Assembly (NCBI RefSeq): GCF_003014495.1
Contig: NZ_PYGC01000010.1
Coordinates: 62,001 to 126,000, forward strand
Direction of reading: 5' to 3'
DNA: 64,000 bases
Source: Prolixibacter denitrificans
GTDB taxonomy: Bacteria > Bacteroidota > Bacteroidia > Bacteroidales > Prolixibacteraceae
The translations under genes were made by a program, and so were the position numbers. Shown piece by piece: positions 34,214-43,452 of this stretch; the stretch's first letter is position 1; every line of letters begins with the position of its first letter. The notes under the pieces are model-generated. The model ran no database searches and was not told the origin of the DNA. It was given only the letters and a program-made list of their open reading frames with translations.

Positions 34214-34244
34214 AAAGCCCGGCAATCATGTCGGGCTTTATTTT
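34214..34244 (+). terminator. terminator after the second small-protein gene
   Basis: The arms AAAGCCCG (34214-34221) and CGGGCTTT (34232-34239) are followed by a T-rich tract. Confidence 0.82.
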
Positions 34245-34247
34245 TCT

Positions 34248-34283
34248 AAAAAAGAAAAGGTTGCAGACATCAAGCCCGCAACC
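34248..34283 (-). terminator. terminator of the C1B peptidase gene
   Basis: On the minus strand, GGTTGC (complement of 34278-34283) pairs with GCAACC (complement of 34259-34264) around a 13-nt loop. A U-rich tract follows (complement of 34248-34258). It lies 26 nt past the peptidase stop. Confidence 0.7.
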
Positions 34284-34308
34284 TCTTTATATTTTTCAGC
34301 ACTTCTTC

Positions 34309-35520
34309 TTAAAGTCCCAGCTTTTCCCTAATTGCTTTCGGAATAGCATTTTTATTTACCATGATACAAGTGGTCTTGTAACGAACGTAAGGTTTCGAAG
34401 CATAGAAGTATCCGTCCCATGCGTTATAGTCACCCCACGAATTTTTCACTTTGTAGTACATGGTACCGTTCTGGTCTTTAGCCAAACCGATAATATGCAT
34501 TCCGTGATCGTCGGTTGTTTGCCAATCGTCGAATGCTTCCTGCCGCATTTCCTGGGTAATGTGCTTCTCTTTTCCGGGTTTGTCCAGTTTGTAGAGTTGC
34601 TCGTTTTTCTCTTTTGCAGTCAGTTTCTCCCACTTTGAAAGCTCCGTGTTTGTCATATCCTTCACGTCCGCATCCGGAACAACTGCCACTCCTTTTTTCG
34701 AAGTAGAAAATCCTTTTTCGCTCACATCAGCAGCCCAGGCAACGGTATAACCGCTATTCAACGAATTGTCGATAATTTTCATCATCTCGTCCAGCGGAAC
34801 ATTGTACACTTCGTCCCACTCCCAGTTATCAGGCACTTCGAGCTTGAACTTAGAGTAGAAAGGATGATGTGTAAACGATGTAATCTCGACATAATCATCA
34901 GGATTCAAACCGCAATATTCGTTGGCAAAAGTCTTCGGAGTATATTCTTTCCCTTTGTATTCAAATTTTGTCGGCAAGTCACCAAGATACGCATCCAGCG
35001 TTCCGGTTACTGATTCTTCCCACGCAGTAGAAAGCTTCTTGTTTTTGTTTTCAATCACTGCGTCAACAATGCCTTTCAAAACGTCGTCCATCTCGCCATG
35101 AACGTGCTTCTTCTCTCCGTAGTTAAGACCGGTGTACACATCTTCCGGAACAATACCGTAGTTTTTCAGCACGTAGGTCACATCGTGAAATGCACCACCG
35201 GGACCAAAATTCAGGTTTCCGTGCAAACGTACAGTCTTAATTGCCTTGTCGATATAGCAATGGTAAACCACGAACATTTCCGAAAGATTAACCTTCGGCT
35301 TGCCCATACGCAACATTTCCGACTCGAGAAAAGAGAGTCCACTAAATGCCCAGCAGGTTCCCGAACGATATTGGTCTTTAACCGAAGTATGGGGTAACTC
35401 TTTGACGGTCGTAAAATGATAGCCTTCTTCTTTGCTACTCTTCTCCTTGTCCTGTGCCGAGACATTCCATGTAAATGCTAATAATCCAGCCAGGAGCATA
35501 AAAAACTTAAATCGATTCAT
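34309..35520 (-). CDS. C1B-family cysteine peptidase (bleomycin hydrolase/PepC type), exported
   Basis: This 403-residue protein has a signal peptide (to about residue 22, VSAQ). The papain-like triad is visible: Cys56 in SGTCWAFSG, His342 in DDHGMHIIGL and Asn360 in VKNSWGDY. The large insertion between Cys and His is the family's helical hook region. Cytoplasmic PepC and bleomycin hydrolase are aminopeptidases; secreted Bacteroidota versions probably degrade peptides in the periplasm or outside. The gene stands alone, between the small-protein regulon and the carotenoid genes, with its own terminator at 34248-34283. Confidence 0.93.
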   Translation of the reverse strand: MNRFKFFMLLAGLLAFTWNVSAQDKEKSSKEEGYHFTTVKELPHTSVKDQYRSGTCWAFSGLSFLESEMLRMGKPKVNLSEMFVVYHCYIDKAIKTVRLHGNLNFGPGGAFHDVTYVLKNYGIVPEDVYTGLNYGEKKHVHGEMDDVLKGIVDAVIENKNKKLSTAWEESVTGTLDAYLGDLPTKFEYKGKEYTPKTFANEYCGLNPDDYVEITSFTHHPFYSKFKLEVPDNWEWDEVYNVPLDEMMKIIDNSLNSGYTVAWAADVSEKGFSTSKKGVAVVPDADVKDMTNTELSKWEKLTAKEKNEQLYKLDKPGKEKHITQEMRQEAFDDWQTTDDHGMHIIGLAKDQNGTMYYKVKNSWGDYNAWDGYFYASKPYVRYKTTCIMVNKNAIPKAIREKLGL

Positions 35521-35672
35521 TAGAGATATTTGATTTATATGTTAACTACAATTAACTCATAGCCAACGAAAATATGAAAATAATTAACGGCAACAAACGA
35601 CTAAGATCACAATTGGTTAACGGGAAATTAACGAAAAAGGTATTCTCGTGTTTCAAATACACTTATTACCTG

Positions 35673-36368
35673 TCACTTACTATTCTTCCGCAAAAGCACT
35701 TTGTAAAAATCAGTCACCATTAAAAGCAGCAAAAACAAATAGATAAAATCTTCCAGCGGAATCGTCATAAAACGAATGCCGATATTATCGGACGGGTTGT
35801 ACCGAACCACCGGAAGGCTGGTGAGGATTCCGTTCACAATCGAGAATGGAATTAAGGCAATCAGGTAGGCAATCAGAAAGTGGGCCAGCCAATTGATACG
35901 ACGTCTGAAAATGAGAATCATAACGAGATAAGAAGCAGTCAGAAGTGACACAATAAAGGTGTAGTACCGGCTTCTGAAATAAAGAGAGAAAGCTAACAAG
36001 AGGCCAGCTAAAACAACCAAAATTGCTCTATTTAAACGCTTTGACCGAAATTCCGCTCCCGGGAAATAAAAAACAATTACATCAAAAATAAACAGACAGC
36101 TGAACGGGATAATCAGGAAAAAAAGCCACTCTTCCACCGGAAGGTGCCAAATCTGCCATCCAACAATGTACTTTTCATTGAACCCCCAGATAGCGGCCTG
36201 GGTAAAAATGATATCCCACAAGATGAATAAGACCGCTGCCCGCAAGATGGCAGGAAACAGAAATTTCCAACGCTTATGGTAATGCACCTTCTTGTCGAAA
36301 CTAAGCAATAACGGCCCGAGAAGGCTCAGGAATAAAAGAATAAAATATGTATACTTTCCGGTAGCCAT
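35673..36368 (-). CDS. crtYcd: two-domain lycopene cyclase (CrtYcd type)
   Basis: This 231-residue membrane protein has about seven helices and two copies of the lycopene cyclase domain. The first carries the motif PVEEWLFFLIIPF and the second IPLEDFIYLF; the acidic pairs are the catalytic signature. It forms the beta-ionone ring of the carotenoid. It is the last gene of the minus-strand operon crtI-crtB-crtYcd, 4 bp after crtB. Bacterial cyclases of this type exist as split CrtYc/CrtYd in actinobacteria and fused in Bacteroidota and fungi; this is the fused form. Confidence 0.9.
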   Translation of the reverse strand: MATGKYTYFILLFLSLLGPLLLSFDKKVHYHKRWKFLFPAILRAAVLFILWDIIFTQAAIWGFNEKYIVGWQIWHLPVEEWLFFLIIPFSCLFIFDVIVFYFPGAEFRSKRLNRAILVVLAGLLLAFSLYFRSRYYTFIVSLLTASYLVMILIFRRRINWLAHFLIAYLIALIPFSIVNGILTSLPVVRYNPSDNIGIRFMTIPLEDFIYLFLLLLMVTDFYKVLLRKNSK

Positions 36369-36372
36369 TTAA

Positions 36373-37209
36373 TTAAATAATCAAACCAAAAGCATGACGG
36401 GCATACGCCGTAAAAAGCAATGTCATTTTTCGAAATCCCGGAACACGTAGCCGCGCTTTCAGGATATGATTTGGTTTGGTATGTTTAATTTTTTCGAATA
36501 ATTTACGATAATACAAATAGGCAAGATAAACTCCAAGACGAACGTCGCGGTGTAGCCTGATGATTCCCTGAAAAGCCTCTTTAAAATCAGCTTCAATATC
36601 CTCCTCTATTTTTCGCTTGGCTTCCTCATCGAAACATGAAAAGTTGATATCTTGAAAATAAAGGCGTCCTTTCCCCTGGTAATCATCTTTGATGTCGCGC
36701 AAGAAATTCACTTTCTGAAAAACCTCTCCCAACTTTCTCGCCGGGTGAACTAATTCCTGGTAAGTCTTGTCATCATCGGGGTAGAAAACCCTGAGACACA
36801 TCAATCCAACCACTTCGGCTGAGCCATAAATATAGGTCTTGAGCCGCTTTTCATCGTACACATCAAAATCCAGGTCCATCTCCATGCTGTCGAGGAAAGC
36901 GTCGATGAGCTGATGAGCAATATGATATTTGTTTACCACATACTGGAAACTGTTCAGCACCGGGTTCATACTGATGCCCCGCTCAATTGCCTCGTAGGTT
37001 TGCTTCCGGAACTCCTGCAAAAGCTCCCGCTGCTGATACTCGAAGAAGGTATCGACAATCTCATCCGCAAAACGGACATAACCATAAATGGAGTAAATCG
37101 CATCACGGTAACGGGGTTTCAACATCAAAATCCCCAGCGAGAACGATGTGCTGTAGTTACGGGTGGTAACACGACTACAGTCAATGCTGGTTTTCAGATA
37201 CAAGTCCAT
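36373..37209 (-). CDS. crtB: phytoene synthase
   Basis: This 278-residue enzyme condenses two geranylgeranyl diphosphates to phytoene. The first aspartate motif is in the FADEIVDTFF region and the second in NFLRDIKDDYQGKGRLYFQ, matching the DxxxD motifs of squalene/phytoene synthases. It overlaps the end of crtI by 29 bp, so translation is coupled. A GGPP synthase gene is not in this window and must be elsewhere in the genome. Confidence 0.95.
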   Translation of the reverse strand: MDLYLKTSIDCSRVTTRNYSTSFSLGILMLKPRYRDAIYSIYGYVRFADEIVDTFFEYQQRELLQEFRKQTYEAIERGISMNPVLNSFQYVVNKYHIAHQLIDAFLDSMEMDLDFDVYDEKRLKTYIYGSAEVVGLMCLRVFYPDDDKTYQELVHPARKLGEVFQKVNFLRDIKDDYQGKGRLYFQDINFSCFDEEAKRKIEEDIEADFKEAFQGIIRLHRDVRLGVYLAYLYYRKLFEKIKHTKPNHILKARLRVPGFRKMTLLFTAYARHAFGLII

Positions 37210-38677
37210 AAGCCTGGTTTATTCGTTCAGTAACTAACCGGGAGCTGATAACCGTCATTGGCAAACCCGTACCGGGCGTGGTCGAAGCTCCAACATAAAA
37301 TACATTGCGGAAATATTCATCGAAATTTCGGGGACGTAATCCCCCAACCTGCATCAGGTTATGTCCCAATCCCAATCCGCTTCCGCGGAATAACCGGAAC
37401 TTCGACTCCCATTCGACAGGTGAGAAAACCGTTCGCGAGACAATGCGCTCCCTCAAATTCGTTCCGGTCCGTTCGGAAAAGTCATCGATAATCCGATCGG
37501 CAATTTCTTCGGCATCGTCCCAGGAGGGCTTATATCTCCTATCGGGAACAGGACAAAGGATAAAAACACTTTCGTGCCCTTCCGGAGCATAATCCGGATT
37601 ATGCATCGAAGGAATATTGACGTAATAATACGGCTGATCGAGGCTCACTTTGTTTTCAAAAATTCCCCCTGCATATTCCTCAAAGTTCTTTCTCAGAAAA
37701 TAGTTATGGTGATACATGTCATCCAGCTTCCCTTTGATTCCGAGGTAAATCGTCAACGGGGCCATGGTCCAGTTCATCTTATCCAGCTTGGCTTCAGAAT
37801 AAGCCGGTCGTTTCAAAACTGCTCCACGGAACCAGGCTGCGTCAGCGTTTATCACATAGGCATCGGCATTCCAAACCTTTCCTTCACCGTCTACCAAACC
37901 GGTTATCTTTTTACCATCCGCCTGGTAGTCGACAATCTCGGTATCGAAGGCGAACTGAACGCCTCTCTTCTTCAGTTCATCCATCAGCGTAGTGACAATT
38001 TTGTACATGCCACCTTCCACGTTGTAATAGCCGTCGTGTTCCATTTCGGTATATGACAGCAGAGTGAAAACCGCCGGTGTATTAAACGGCGTATTTCCCA
38101 GGAAGAAGCCAACCAACGAAAAAATCACTTTTACTTCGAACGAGGTAAAATGACGTTCCAGCTCTTTCCACATCGTTCGAAACAATTTCGGCGCATGCTT
38201 CAGCGGAACCCGCGTTAATTGCAACGCGTACTGTAAAATCGAATCAAAATTTCGTCGAATGATCACCTGTTCGGTATCGTGAAACAAGCGGCCCGTTTCA
38301 TCCAAAAAACGGCGCATCTTCAATTCAAAATCAGGTTCTACATCCCGGAATTCATTAGCCAGCAGGCTCAGATTCTTGTAAATTAAGCGTGGTTTATTTT
38401 CGTCAGCAAAATGAACAGCATATAATGGATCTAACTCTACAAAACGGAAGGGCATCTCCAACCCGCAATAATCCATGAGTTCGCGAAATTCGTAACTCAT
38501 GCTAAAAAAGGTCGGCCCCAGGTCCCAGGAAAAACCATCCTTCTGTAAAAGATTTAACCGGCCTCCGGCCTGGTTATTCTTCTCTACCACCATCACCCGA
38601 TACCCGTCAGACGACAAACGGAGTGCGGTAGACAAGCCTCCAAGACCGGCACCAACAACTATAACTGATTTTTCCAT
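37181..38677 (-). CDS. crtI: phytoene desaturase
   Basis: This 498-residue FAD-dependent desaturase converts phytoene to lycopene. The N-terminal dinucleotide-binding motif is VVGAGLGGLSTALRL; the C-terminal FAD segment VFYVGASTTPGTGLPM is the CrtI-family signature. It is first in the minus-strand operon and divergent from a second desaturase-like gene at 38933. The 255-bp gap between them contains the TTGTTTAA half-sites and an 18-bp palindrome listed separately. Confidence 0.94.
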   Translation of the reverse strand: MEKSVIVVGAGLGGLSTALRLSSDGYRVMVVEKNNQAGGRLNLLQKDGFSWDLGPTFFSMSYEFRELMDYCGLEMPFRFVELDPLYAVHFADENKPRLIYKNLSLLANEFRDVEPDFELKMRRFLDETGRLFHDTEQVIIRRNFDSILQYALQLTRVPLKHAPKLFRTMWKELERHFTSFEVKVIFSLVGFFLGNTPFNTPAVFTLLSYTEMEHDGYYNVEGGMYKIVTTLMDELKKRGVQFAFDTEIVDYQADGKKITGLVDGEGKVWNADAYVINADAAWFRGAVLKRPAYSEAKLDKMNWTMAPLTIYLGIKGKLDDMYHHNYFLRKNFEEYAGGIFENKVSLDQPYYYVNIPSMHNPDYAPEGHESVFILCPVPDRRYKPSWDDAEEIADRIIDDFSERTGTNLRERIVSRTVFSPVEWESKFRLFRGSGLGLGHNLMQVGGLRPRNFDEYFRNVFYVGASTTPGTGLPMTVISSRLVTERINQAYGLVSENQH

Positions 38678-38753
38678 TCGTCAATAGATTAGAAAGATTC
38701 TTGCTTTATAAATCATTAAATTGAGTCCTTAAAAACAGTAAGAAATCAAAATA

Positions 38754-38793
38754 TTGTTTAATTTTTTATTCGTAAAGTTAAACAAAATTGTTT
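38754..38793. promoter_or_regulatory. three TTGTTTAA-type half-sites, candidate operator
   Basis: TTGTTTAA (38754-38761) and TTAAACAA (38778-38785) form an inverted repeat with a 16-bp spacer. AAACAA-AA-TTGTTT (38780-38793) forms a second, overlapping one. They lie 77-116 bp upstream of crtI in the divergent promoter region. A MerR/CarH- or TetR-type repressor is plausible, but no regulator gene is in the locus. Confidence 0.45.
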
Positions 38794-38881
38794 TCCTTTG
38801 GTTCAAAGGGCAATGGTTATTTTCATTAAAATGTTAGAAATTCTATTTAGTCAGGCTGCAAGTATGTCAAGGACAACAGCT

Positions 38882-38899
38882 TAAATTATGTATAATTTA
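38882..38899. promoter_or_regulatory. 18-bp palindrome before the crtD-like operon
   Basis: TAAATTAT-GT-ATAATTTA has perfect 8-bp arms and lies 34 bp upstream of the 38933 start. It may be an operator or part of the promoter of the plus-strand carotenoid operon. Confidence 0.4.
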
Positions 38900-38932
38900 C
38901 ACAAATAAAAAGATAATCACCACATAATTCGC

Positions 38933-40393
38933 ATGAAAAAGGTAGTCGTCATCGGAGCAGGAATAGGAGGATTGGCATCAGCAATTCGTTTGGCAGCGAA
39001 AAATCACCAAGTCACTGTTATTGAGCAGGAATCACAACCCGGCGGAAAGATGTCCGAAATCCGGGCCGGAGATTTTCGTTTCGACACGGGGCCGTCGTTG
39101 TTAACCTTACCTCACCTGGTAGAAGAGCTATTTGAGCTGCTGGGCGAAAAAGCCGAAGACTATCTTTCCATTCAAAGACTGGAAGAATCGTGCCGCTATT
39201 TTTATCCGGAAGGAAAAAGGATTCGTGCCTGGACATCGCCGGAAAGATTCAGCGATGAACTTGAGTCGAAATTAGGAGAACCCAAAGAGAATACACTGCG
39301 CTACCTGAAAAAGGCAAAACGATTGTACCACTTTACAGCGGACCTGTTTATTTTCTCATCTCTTCATCGATTAAAAACATTCCGTAACCGGAAAACGTTC
39401 GGCACGTTGATGCGTCCCGGCTTGCTAGATCCGTTTCGGTCACTGCATCAGGCTAACAGACGAGCTTTTCAGACCAGGGAAGCACAGCAGATATTCGACC
39501 GGTATGCCACTTACAACGGCTCCGATCCATTCCGGGCTCCCGCAACCCTGAAGATCATCTCCCATTTGGAACACAATACAGGCGCATTTTTCCCCTCGGG
39601 AGGGATGTACAAAATTGCCAGCGAATTGCATCAACTCGCTATGCGCCACGGAATAACTTTTCAGTTCAACACACGGGTCGAATCACTTACAACCGCAAAT
39701 GGAAAAGTAACCGGAGTGGAAGCCGGCAACCAGCACATCCCGGCCGATATAGTCATCAGCGATATCGACATTCATCACTTCAAGCGACAGTTTCTAAACC
39801 AGCAAGTTCAGAGAAAAGAACGGCCGGAATTGTCTTCCTCGGCGTTAATTTTCTTCTGGGGAATGGACACCCAAAGCGACGAAACGGGTCTGCACAACAT
39901 TTTCTTCAGTTCCAACTACATGGAAGAGTTTAGAATGTTGTTTTCGCAAGCCGCTATCAGCGACGACCCGACCATTTATCTCTACATCAGCAGTAAGATG
40001 GAAACCGCAGATGCCCCCTCTGGCAAGGAGAACTGGTTTGTCATGGTAAATGCCCCGGCTGACAGCGGTCAAAACTGGGACAATTTAATTGAGCGGACGC
40101 GTCGGCATATCATCTCCAAACTGGAAGCACAACTCAACATGGAAATCGAAAAACATATTTTAGTCGAAAAACGTTTAACTCCAAGAGATATCGAGCGCCG
40201 TACCAGCTCTGAAGCCGGGGCCCTGTACGGCTCAAGCTCCAATAACATTTTCTCCGCTTTTATGCGGCATCCTAATTTCAGTAAACAACTGAAAGGCCTG
40301 TATTTTACCGGAGGGAGTGTGCATCCGGGAGGTGGAATTCCTCTTTGCCTGGCTTCGGCAAAAATTGTATCCGACATGATACCCAAAGAATAA
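38933..40393 (+). CDS. crtD: CrtD-like carotenoid 3,4-desaturase
   Basis: This 486-residue FAD protein is homologous to CrtI (GAGIGGLASAIRLA at the N-terminus; GLYFTGGSVHPGGGIPL at the C-terminus) but clearly distinct from the phytoene desaturase next door. The C-terminal signature with HPGGGIPL and the position directly before cruF fit CrtD-type enzymes, which introduce a 3',4' double bond into 1'-hydroxylated carotenoids. It heads a plus-strand operon of at least six genes with gaps of 2-5 bp or overlaps. A second phytoene desaturase is the alternative reading. Confidence 0.85.
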   Translation: MKKVVVIGAGIGGLASAIRLAAKNHQVTVIEQESQPGGKMSEIRAGDFRFDTGPSLLTLPHLVEELFELLGEKAEDYLSIQRLEESCRYFYPEGKRIRAWTSPERFSDELESKLGEPKENTLRYLKKAKRLYHFTADLFIFSSLHRLKTFRNRKTFGTLMRPGLLDPFRSLHQANRRAFQTREAQQIFDRYATYNGSDPFRAPATLKIISHLEHNTGAFFPSGGMYKIASELHQLAMRHGITFQFNTRVESLTTANGKVTGVEAGNQHIPADIVISDIDIHHFKRQFLNQQVQRKERPELSSSALIFFWGMDTQSDETGLHNIFFSSNYMEEFRMLFSQAAISDDPTIYLYISSKMETADAPSGKENWFVMVNAPADSGQNWDNLIERTRRHIISKLEAQLNMEIEKHILVEKRLTPRDIERRTSSEAGALYGSSSNNIFSAFMRHPNFSKQLKGLYFTGGSVHPGGGIPLCLASAKIVSDMIPKE

Positions 40394-40398
40394 CGACC

Positions 40399-41052
40399 AT
40401 GAAAAACCTTCGAAAATCATTACAAAACGTTTCACAAGTTACTCTACGAAGAGTGTTGATGTTGTTTTACGCCGTTGGCCTTATCGGGCTGGTTTTCCCT
40501 GATTCAAGGCCATTTTTCCAGGCCATCACCCCCATTTTTCTGGTTGCAACCGTTGTTTTGCTTTATCTCTTCGAGGAAAATCCGACTCCGGGATTGTATA
40601 TTGCATCGTTCCTGGTTTTTGCCATCGGTTTCTTCGTTGAAGTTATGGGCGTAAAAACAGGACATGTTTTTGGAGTATATGAATACGGCACGACACTCGG
40701 CCCGAAACTCTTTGAAACGCCTATTATTATTGGTGTTTTATGGCTTATTCAAATCTATTGTGTTTATACGATATTAGAACCGTTTTCATTTCCGCTATGG
40801 CTGAAAGCGCTTGTCGGAGCCGTGATTTTGGTCGTGTTCGATTTGATACTGGAACCGGCAGCCGTTAAAACCGGGATGTGGAACTGGAGTAATGGTGAAG
40901 TTCCGTTTCAGAACTACCTGGCATGGTTCATCACGTCAGTCGTGATGCTCGATCTGTTTCATCTGTTTCGCTTGAAAACAAAAAATCATATGGCCTTGCC
41001 ACTAATGGCGATACAGCTCGTATTTTTTCTTTTCCTGGGAATTTTATTGTAA
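40399..41052 (+). CDS. cruF: CruF-like carotenoid 1',2'-hydratase
   Basis: This 217-residue membrane protein has about seven helices. It carries the CruF family pattern with EVMGVKTGHVFGVYEYG, LGPKLFETPIIIGVLW and DLILEPAAVKTGMWNW. CruF adds water to the psi end of carotenoids, giving the 1'-hydroxyl group found in myxoxanthophyll, bacterioruberin precursors and salinixanthin. The start at 40399, 5 bp after the crtD-like stop, begins the first conserved segment; the longer frame into crtD is not used. Confidence 0.9.
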   Translation: MKNLRKSLQNVSQVTLRRVLMLFYAVGLIGLVFPDSRPFFQAITPIFLVATVVLLYLFEENPTPGLYIASFLVFAIGFFVEVMGVKTGHVFGVYEYGTTLGPKLFETPIIIGVLWLIQIYCVYTILEPFSFPLWLKALVGAVILVVFDLILEPAAVKTGMWNWSNGEVPFQNYLAWFITSVVMLDLFHLFRLKTKNHMALPLMAIQLVFFLFLGILL

Positions 41053-41054
41053 TC

Positions 41055-41729
41055 ATGGGAATTTTGCTGGCCATCATTATCATCCTTTTCTGGACTGCAC
41101 ACCTTCTCTATTCCCTGCTTTATGTCCAGACATCCATCGCCAACCCGTGGATGTGGTTTCATATGCTGGTTCAGGGCTACCTGTACACCGGCCTGTTTAT
41201 CACAGCTCACGACGCCATGCACGGCACGGTTTCCGTTAACCGGAAAATCAACAATTTCCTGGGCTGGCTCGCAGCTTTTCTGTTTGCCGGCATGTGGTTT
41301 CCACGACTACGGCGCAAGCACATGCTTCATCATCAATTTCCGGGTACGGAAAAAGACCCCGATTTCAATGAGCGCCATCAGAACTTCTGGCTCTGGTGGT
41401 TTGGCTTCATGAAAAATTATGTCACCTGGTACCAGCTAATTATCATGGCAGTACTGTTCAATCTGTTGGCGATTATCTTCCCTCAACCGGCGATTTTCGC
41501 TTTCTGGGTCATCCCGGCTTTTCTGGGTACACTACAACTTTTCTATTATGGAACTTATGTTCCTCACCGGAAACCACACACGCCAGACATGGATATTCAC
41601 CGGACCCGAACACAGAAACGCAACCATGTGAAAGCGATGCTTACCTGCTATTTCTTCGGCTACCATCACGAGCATCATCTATTTCCGCGTATTCCCTGGT
41701 GGCGACTCTATCAAACAAAAGAGCAATAA
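41055..41729 (+). CDS. crtW: CrtW-type carotenoid 4-ketolase
   Basis: This 224-residue membrane protein has the di-iron histidine clusters of the fatty-acid-desaturase superfamily in the CrtW arrangement: TAHDAMHGT, RRKHMLHHQFPG, YYGTYVPHR and FGYHHEHHLFPRIPWWRL. CrtW oxidises C4 of the beta ring to a ketone. The ATG at 41055, 2 bp after cruF, is preferred over a longer frame. No crtZ hydroxylase is visible, so a 4-keto but not 3-hydroxy ring is expected from this locus alone. Confidence 0.88.
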   Translation: MGILLAIIIILFWTAHLLYSLLYVQTSIANPWMWFHMLVQGYLYTGLFITAHDAMHGTVSVNRKINNFLGWLAAFLFAGMWFPRLRRKHMLHHQFPGTEKDPDFNERHQNFWLWWFGFMKNYVTWYQLIIMAVLFNLLAIIFPQPAIFAFWVIPAFLGTLQLFYYGTYVPHRKPHTPDMDIHRTRTQKRNHVKAMLTCYFFGYHHEHHLFPRIPWWRLYQTKEQ

Positions 41730-41731
41730 CC

Positions 41732-42349
41732 ATGATAAAAGCGAAACATCTCTTTTGGCAAACTAATTTCTTCAACGTTTATGTTCCGCTCATCCTCCGA
41801 TGGGACTTTAGCAAAGTAACATTCGTCAACCAACCTCCGGTTTCAGATGAACCGATTCTGTTAATCGGCAACCATTTTTCGTGGTGGGACGGATTCATCG
41901 CTTATCACCTCAACCGAAAGTTTTGGAACAAGTGCTTTCATGTGATGATGCTGGAAAAAGAGCTTACACAGCGGATGTTTCTGAACAAAGCCGGCGCTTA
42001 CTCCATCAACAAAGGCAACCGCAGCATCCTGGAAACCATGAATTACACCGCCGAATTGCTGCAGGACTCCGGTAATATGGTGGTCATCTACCCACAGGGA
42101 AAAATCCAGTCAATATATAACCGCTCTTTTTCTTTCGAGAAAGGGATTAGGTTCCTGACAGACCGGAGCAATCTTAATTTCCGGATTGTTTACTACGTGG
42201 CTATGGTCGATTATTTTTCCAACCGCCGCCCTGGACTGTATCTCTACTTTCAGGATAAAGGACTTTCCGGAAGTTATTCCTACCCAGACATAGAGAACGA
42301 CTTCAACCACTTTTACCGTGACTGCATTGCTCAGCAAACCAACCAATAA
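41732..42349 (+). CDS. PlsC-type acyltransferase of the carotenoid operon
   Basis: This 205-residue protein has the glycerophosphate-acyltransferase-like motifs: GNHFSWWDG (HX4D), YSINKGN and VVIYPQGKIQ. There is no obvious membrane helix. It lies 2 bp after crtW and 2 bp before a glycosyltransferase. This placement suggests that it adds a fatty acid to the sugar of a glycosylated carotenoid, as in salinixanthin (a ketocarotenoid acyl-glucoside of Salinibacter). The motif-level call is firm; the carotenoid-specific role is inferred from position. Confidence 0.85.
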   Translation: MIKAKHLFWQTNFFNVYVPLILRWDFSKVTFVNQPPVSDEPILLIGNHFSWWDGFIAYHLNRKFWNKCFHVMMLEKELTQRMFLNKAGAYSINKGNRSILETMNYTAELLQDSGNMVVIYPQGKIQSIYNRSFSFEKGIRFLTDRSNLNFRIVYYVAMVDYFSNRRPGLYLYFQDKGLSGSYSYPDIENDFNHFYRDCIAQQTNQ

Positions 42350-42351
42350 GG

Positions 42352-43452
42352 ATGTACACATTTGCCATCATATCGTTTGTATTCCTGTGTTTACGGCTTA
42401 TCATTGCCTTGGTGAACTTCCTCACCCGCCCAACAAATTTCACGGTTTCCCTACCGGAAGAAAATCCGACGGTATCAATTCTGATTCCGGCCCGAAACGA
42501 AGAACATAACTTACCGGCTTTACTCAAATCCCTCAGCAAGTTGACTTATCCGGATTACGAAGTCATCATATGCGACGACCATTCCACAGACAGCACCCCT
42601 GAGATATTGGACAAATTCACGCAACAAACAGGAAATTTTCGATGGTTCACCAGTGAAGAACTTCCCACTGGATGGCTGGGAAAGAATTTTGCCTGCCATC
42701 AGTTGGCCGGAAAGGCAACCGGAAATTACCTGCTCTTCCTCGACGCAGATGTCACTATTCAACGCGACTTTCTGTCTCCCATAATCAGCAGGGCTATTCA
42801 GGCAAAACTTTCGCTTCTCTCCATCTTTCCCCGGCAGGTTATGTATTCGAAGGGAGAAAAATCAACCGTTCCGTTAATGAACTGGATATTGATTAGTCTC
42901 CTGCCTTTGCCGTTGGTCAGGTATTCCAGAAAACCTTCTTTGGCGGCTGCCAATGGTCAGTTCATGCTATTCGAAGCAGGCAACTACCACGAAAATAGAT
43001 GGCATCAGCAGGTGAAAGAGGAGAATGTAGAGGACATCCTGATTATGAAAAAAATGAAGAAAACAGGTTATCGAACAGAAGTGCTGGCAAACTTCGGTGA
43101 CGTTTCCTGTCGAATGTACTCCACCTACCGGGAAGCTGTGGAGGGGTTCTCGAGGAACATTCATCAGTATTTCGGAGGCAGTTCAGCTGTTATGTTTCTA
43201 TTCTGGGTACTAACCATTCCGGGAATTTTGTTGGCCCTGCTGATGCTTCCGGTAACAGGGATGTTAATATTAATCAGTGAAATTCTTCTTTTGAGAATAA
43301 TCATCTCGTTGCACAGCGGCCAATCAGTTTGGACCAACCTCTACTATCATCCGGCACAAATGGCTGCCTTAACAAACATCATCGCCCGGAACCTTCTGGG
43401 GAAACACAAAAAAACCGTAAAATGGAAAGATCGGGAAATACCTTTTGGCTAA
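42352..43452 (+). CDS. cruG: family 2 glycosyltransferase, CruG-like
   Basis: This 366-residue protein has an N-terminal anchor helix and a GT2 catalytic domain: SILIPARNEEHNLPALLKSL, then the first Asp motif ICDDHSTDST, LFLDADVTI (DxD) and further membrane helices at about 165-180 and 285-325. CruG-type enzymes glycosylate the 1'-hydroxyl installed by CruF, and cruF/cruG pairs are typical. It starts 2 bp after the acyltransferase and overlaps the next gene by 31 bp. Sugar specificity is unknown. Confidence 0.87.
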   Translation: MYTFAIISFVFLCLRLIIALVNFLTRPTNFTVSLPEENPTVSILIPARNEEHNLPALLKSLSKLTYPDYEVIICDDHSTDSTPEILDKFTQQTGNFRWFTSEELPTGWLGKNFACHQLAGKATGNYLLFLDADVTIQRDFLSPIISRAIQAKLSLLSIFPRQVMYSKGEKSTVPLMNWILISLLPLPLVRYSRKPSLAAANGQFMLFEAGNYHENRWHQQVKEENVEDILIMKKMKKTGYRTEVLANFGDVSCRMYSTYREAVEGFSRNIHQYFGGSSAVMFLFWVLTIPGILLALLMLPVTGMLILISEILLLRIIISLHSGQSVWTNLYYHPAQMAALTNIIARNLLGKHKKTVKWKDREIPFG

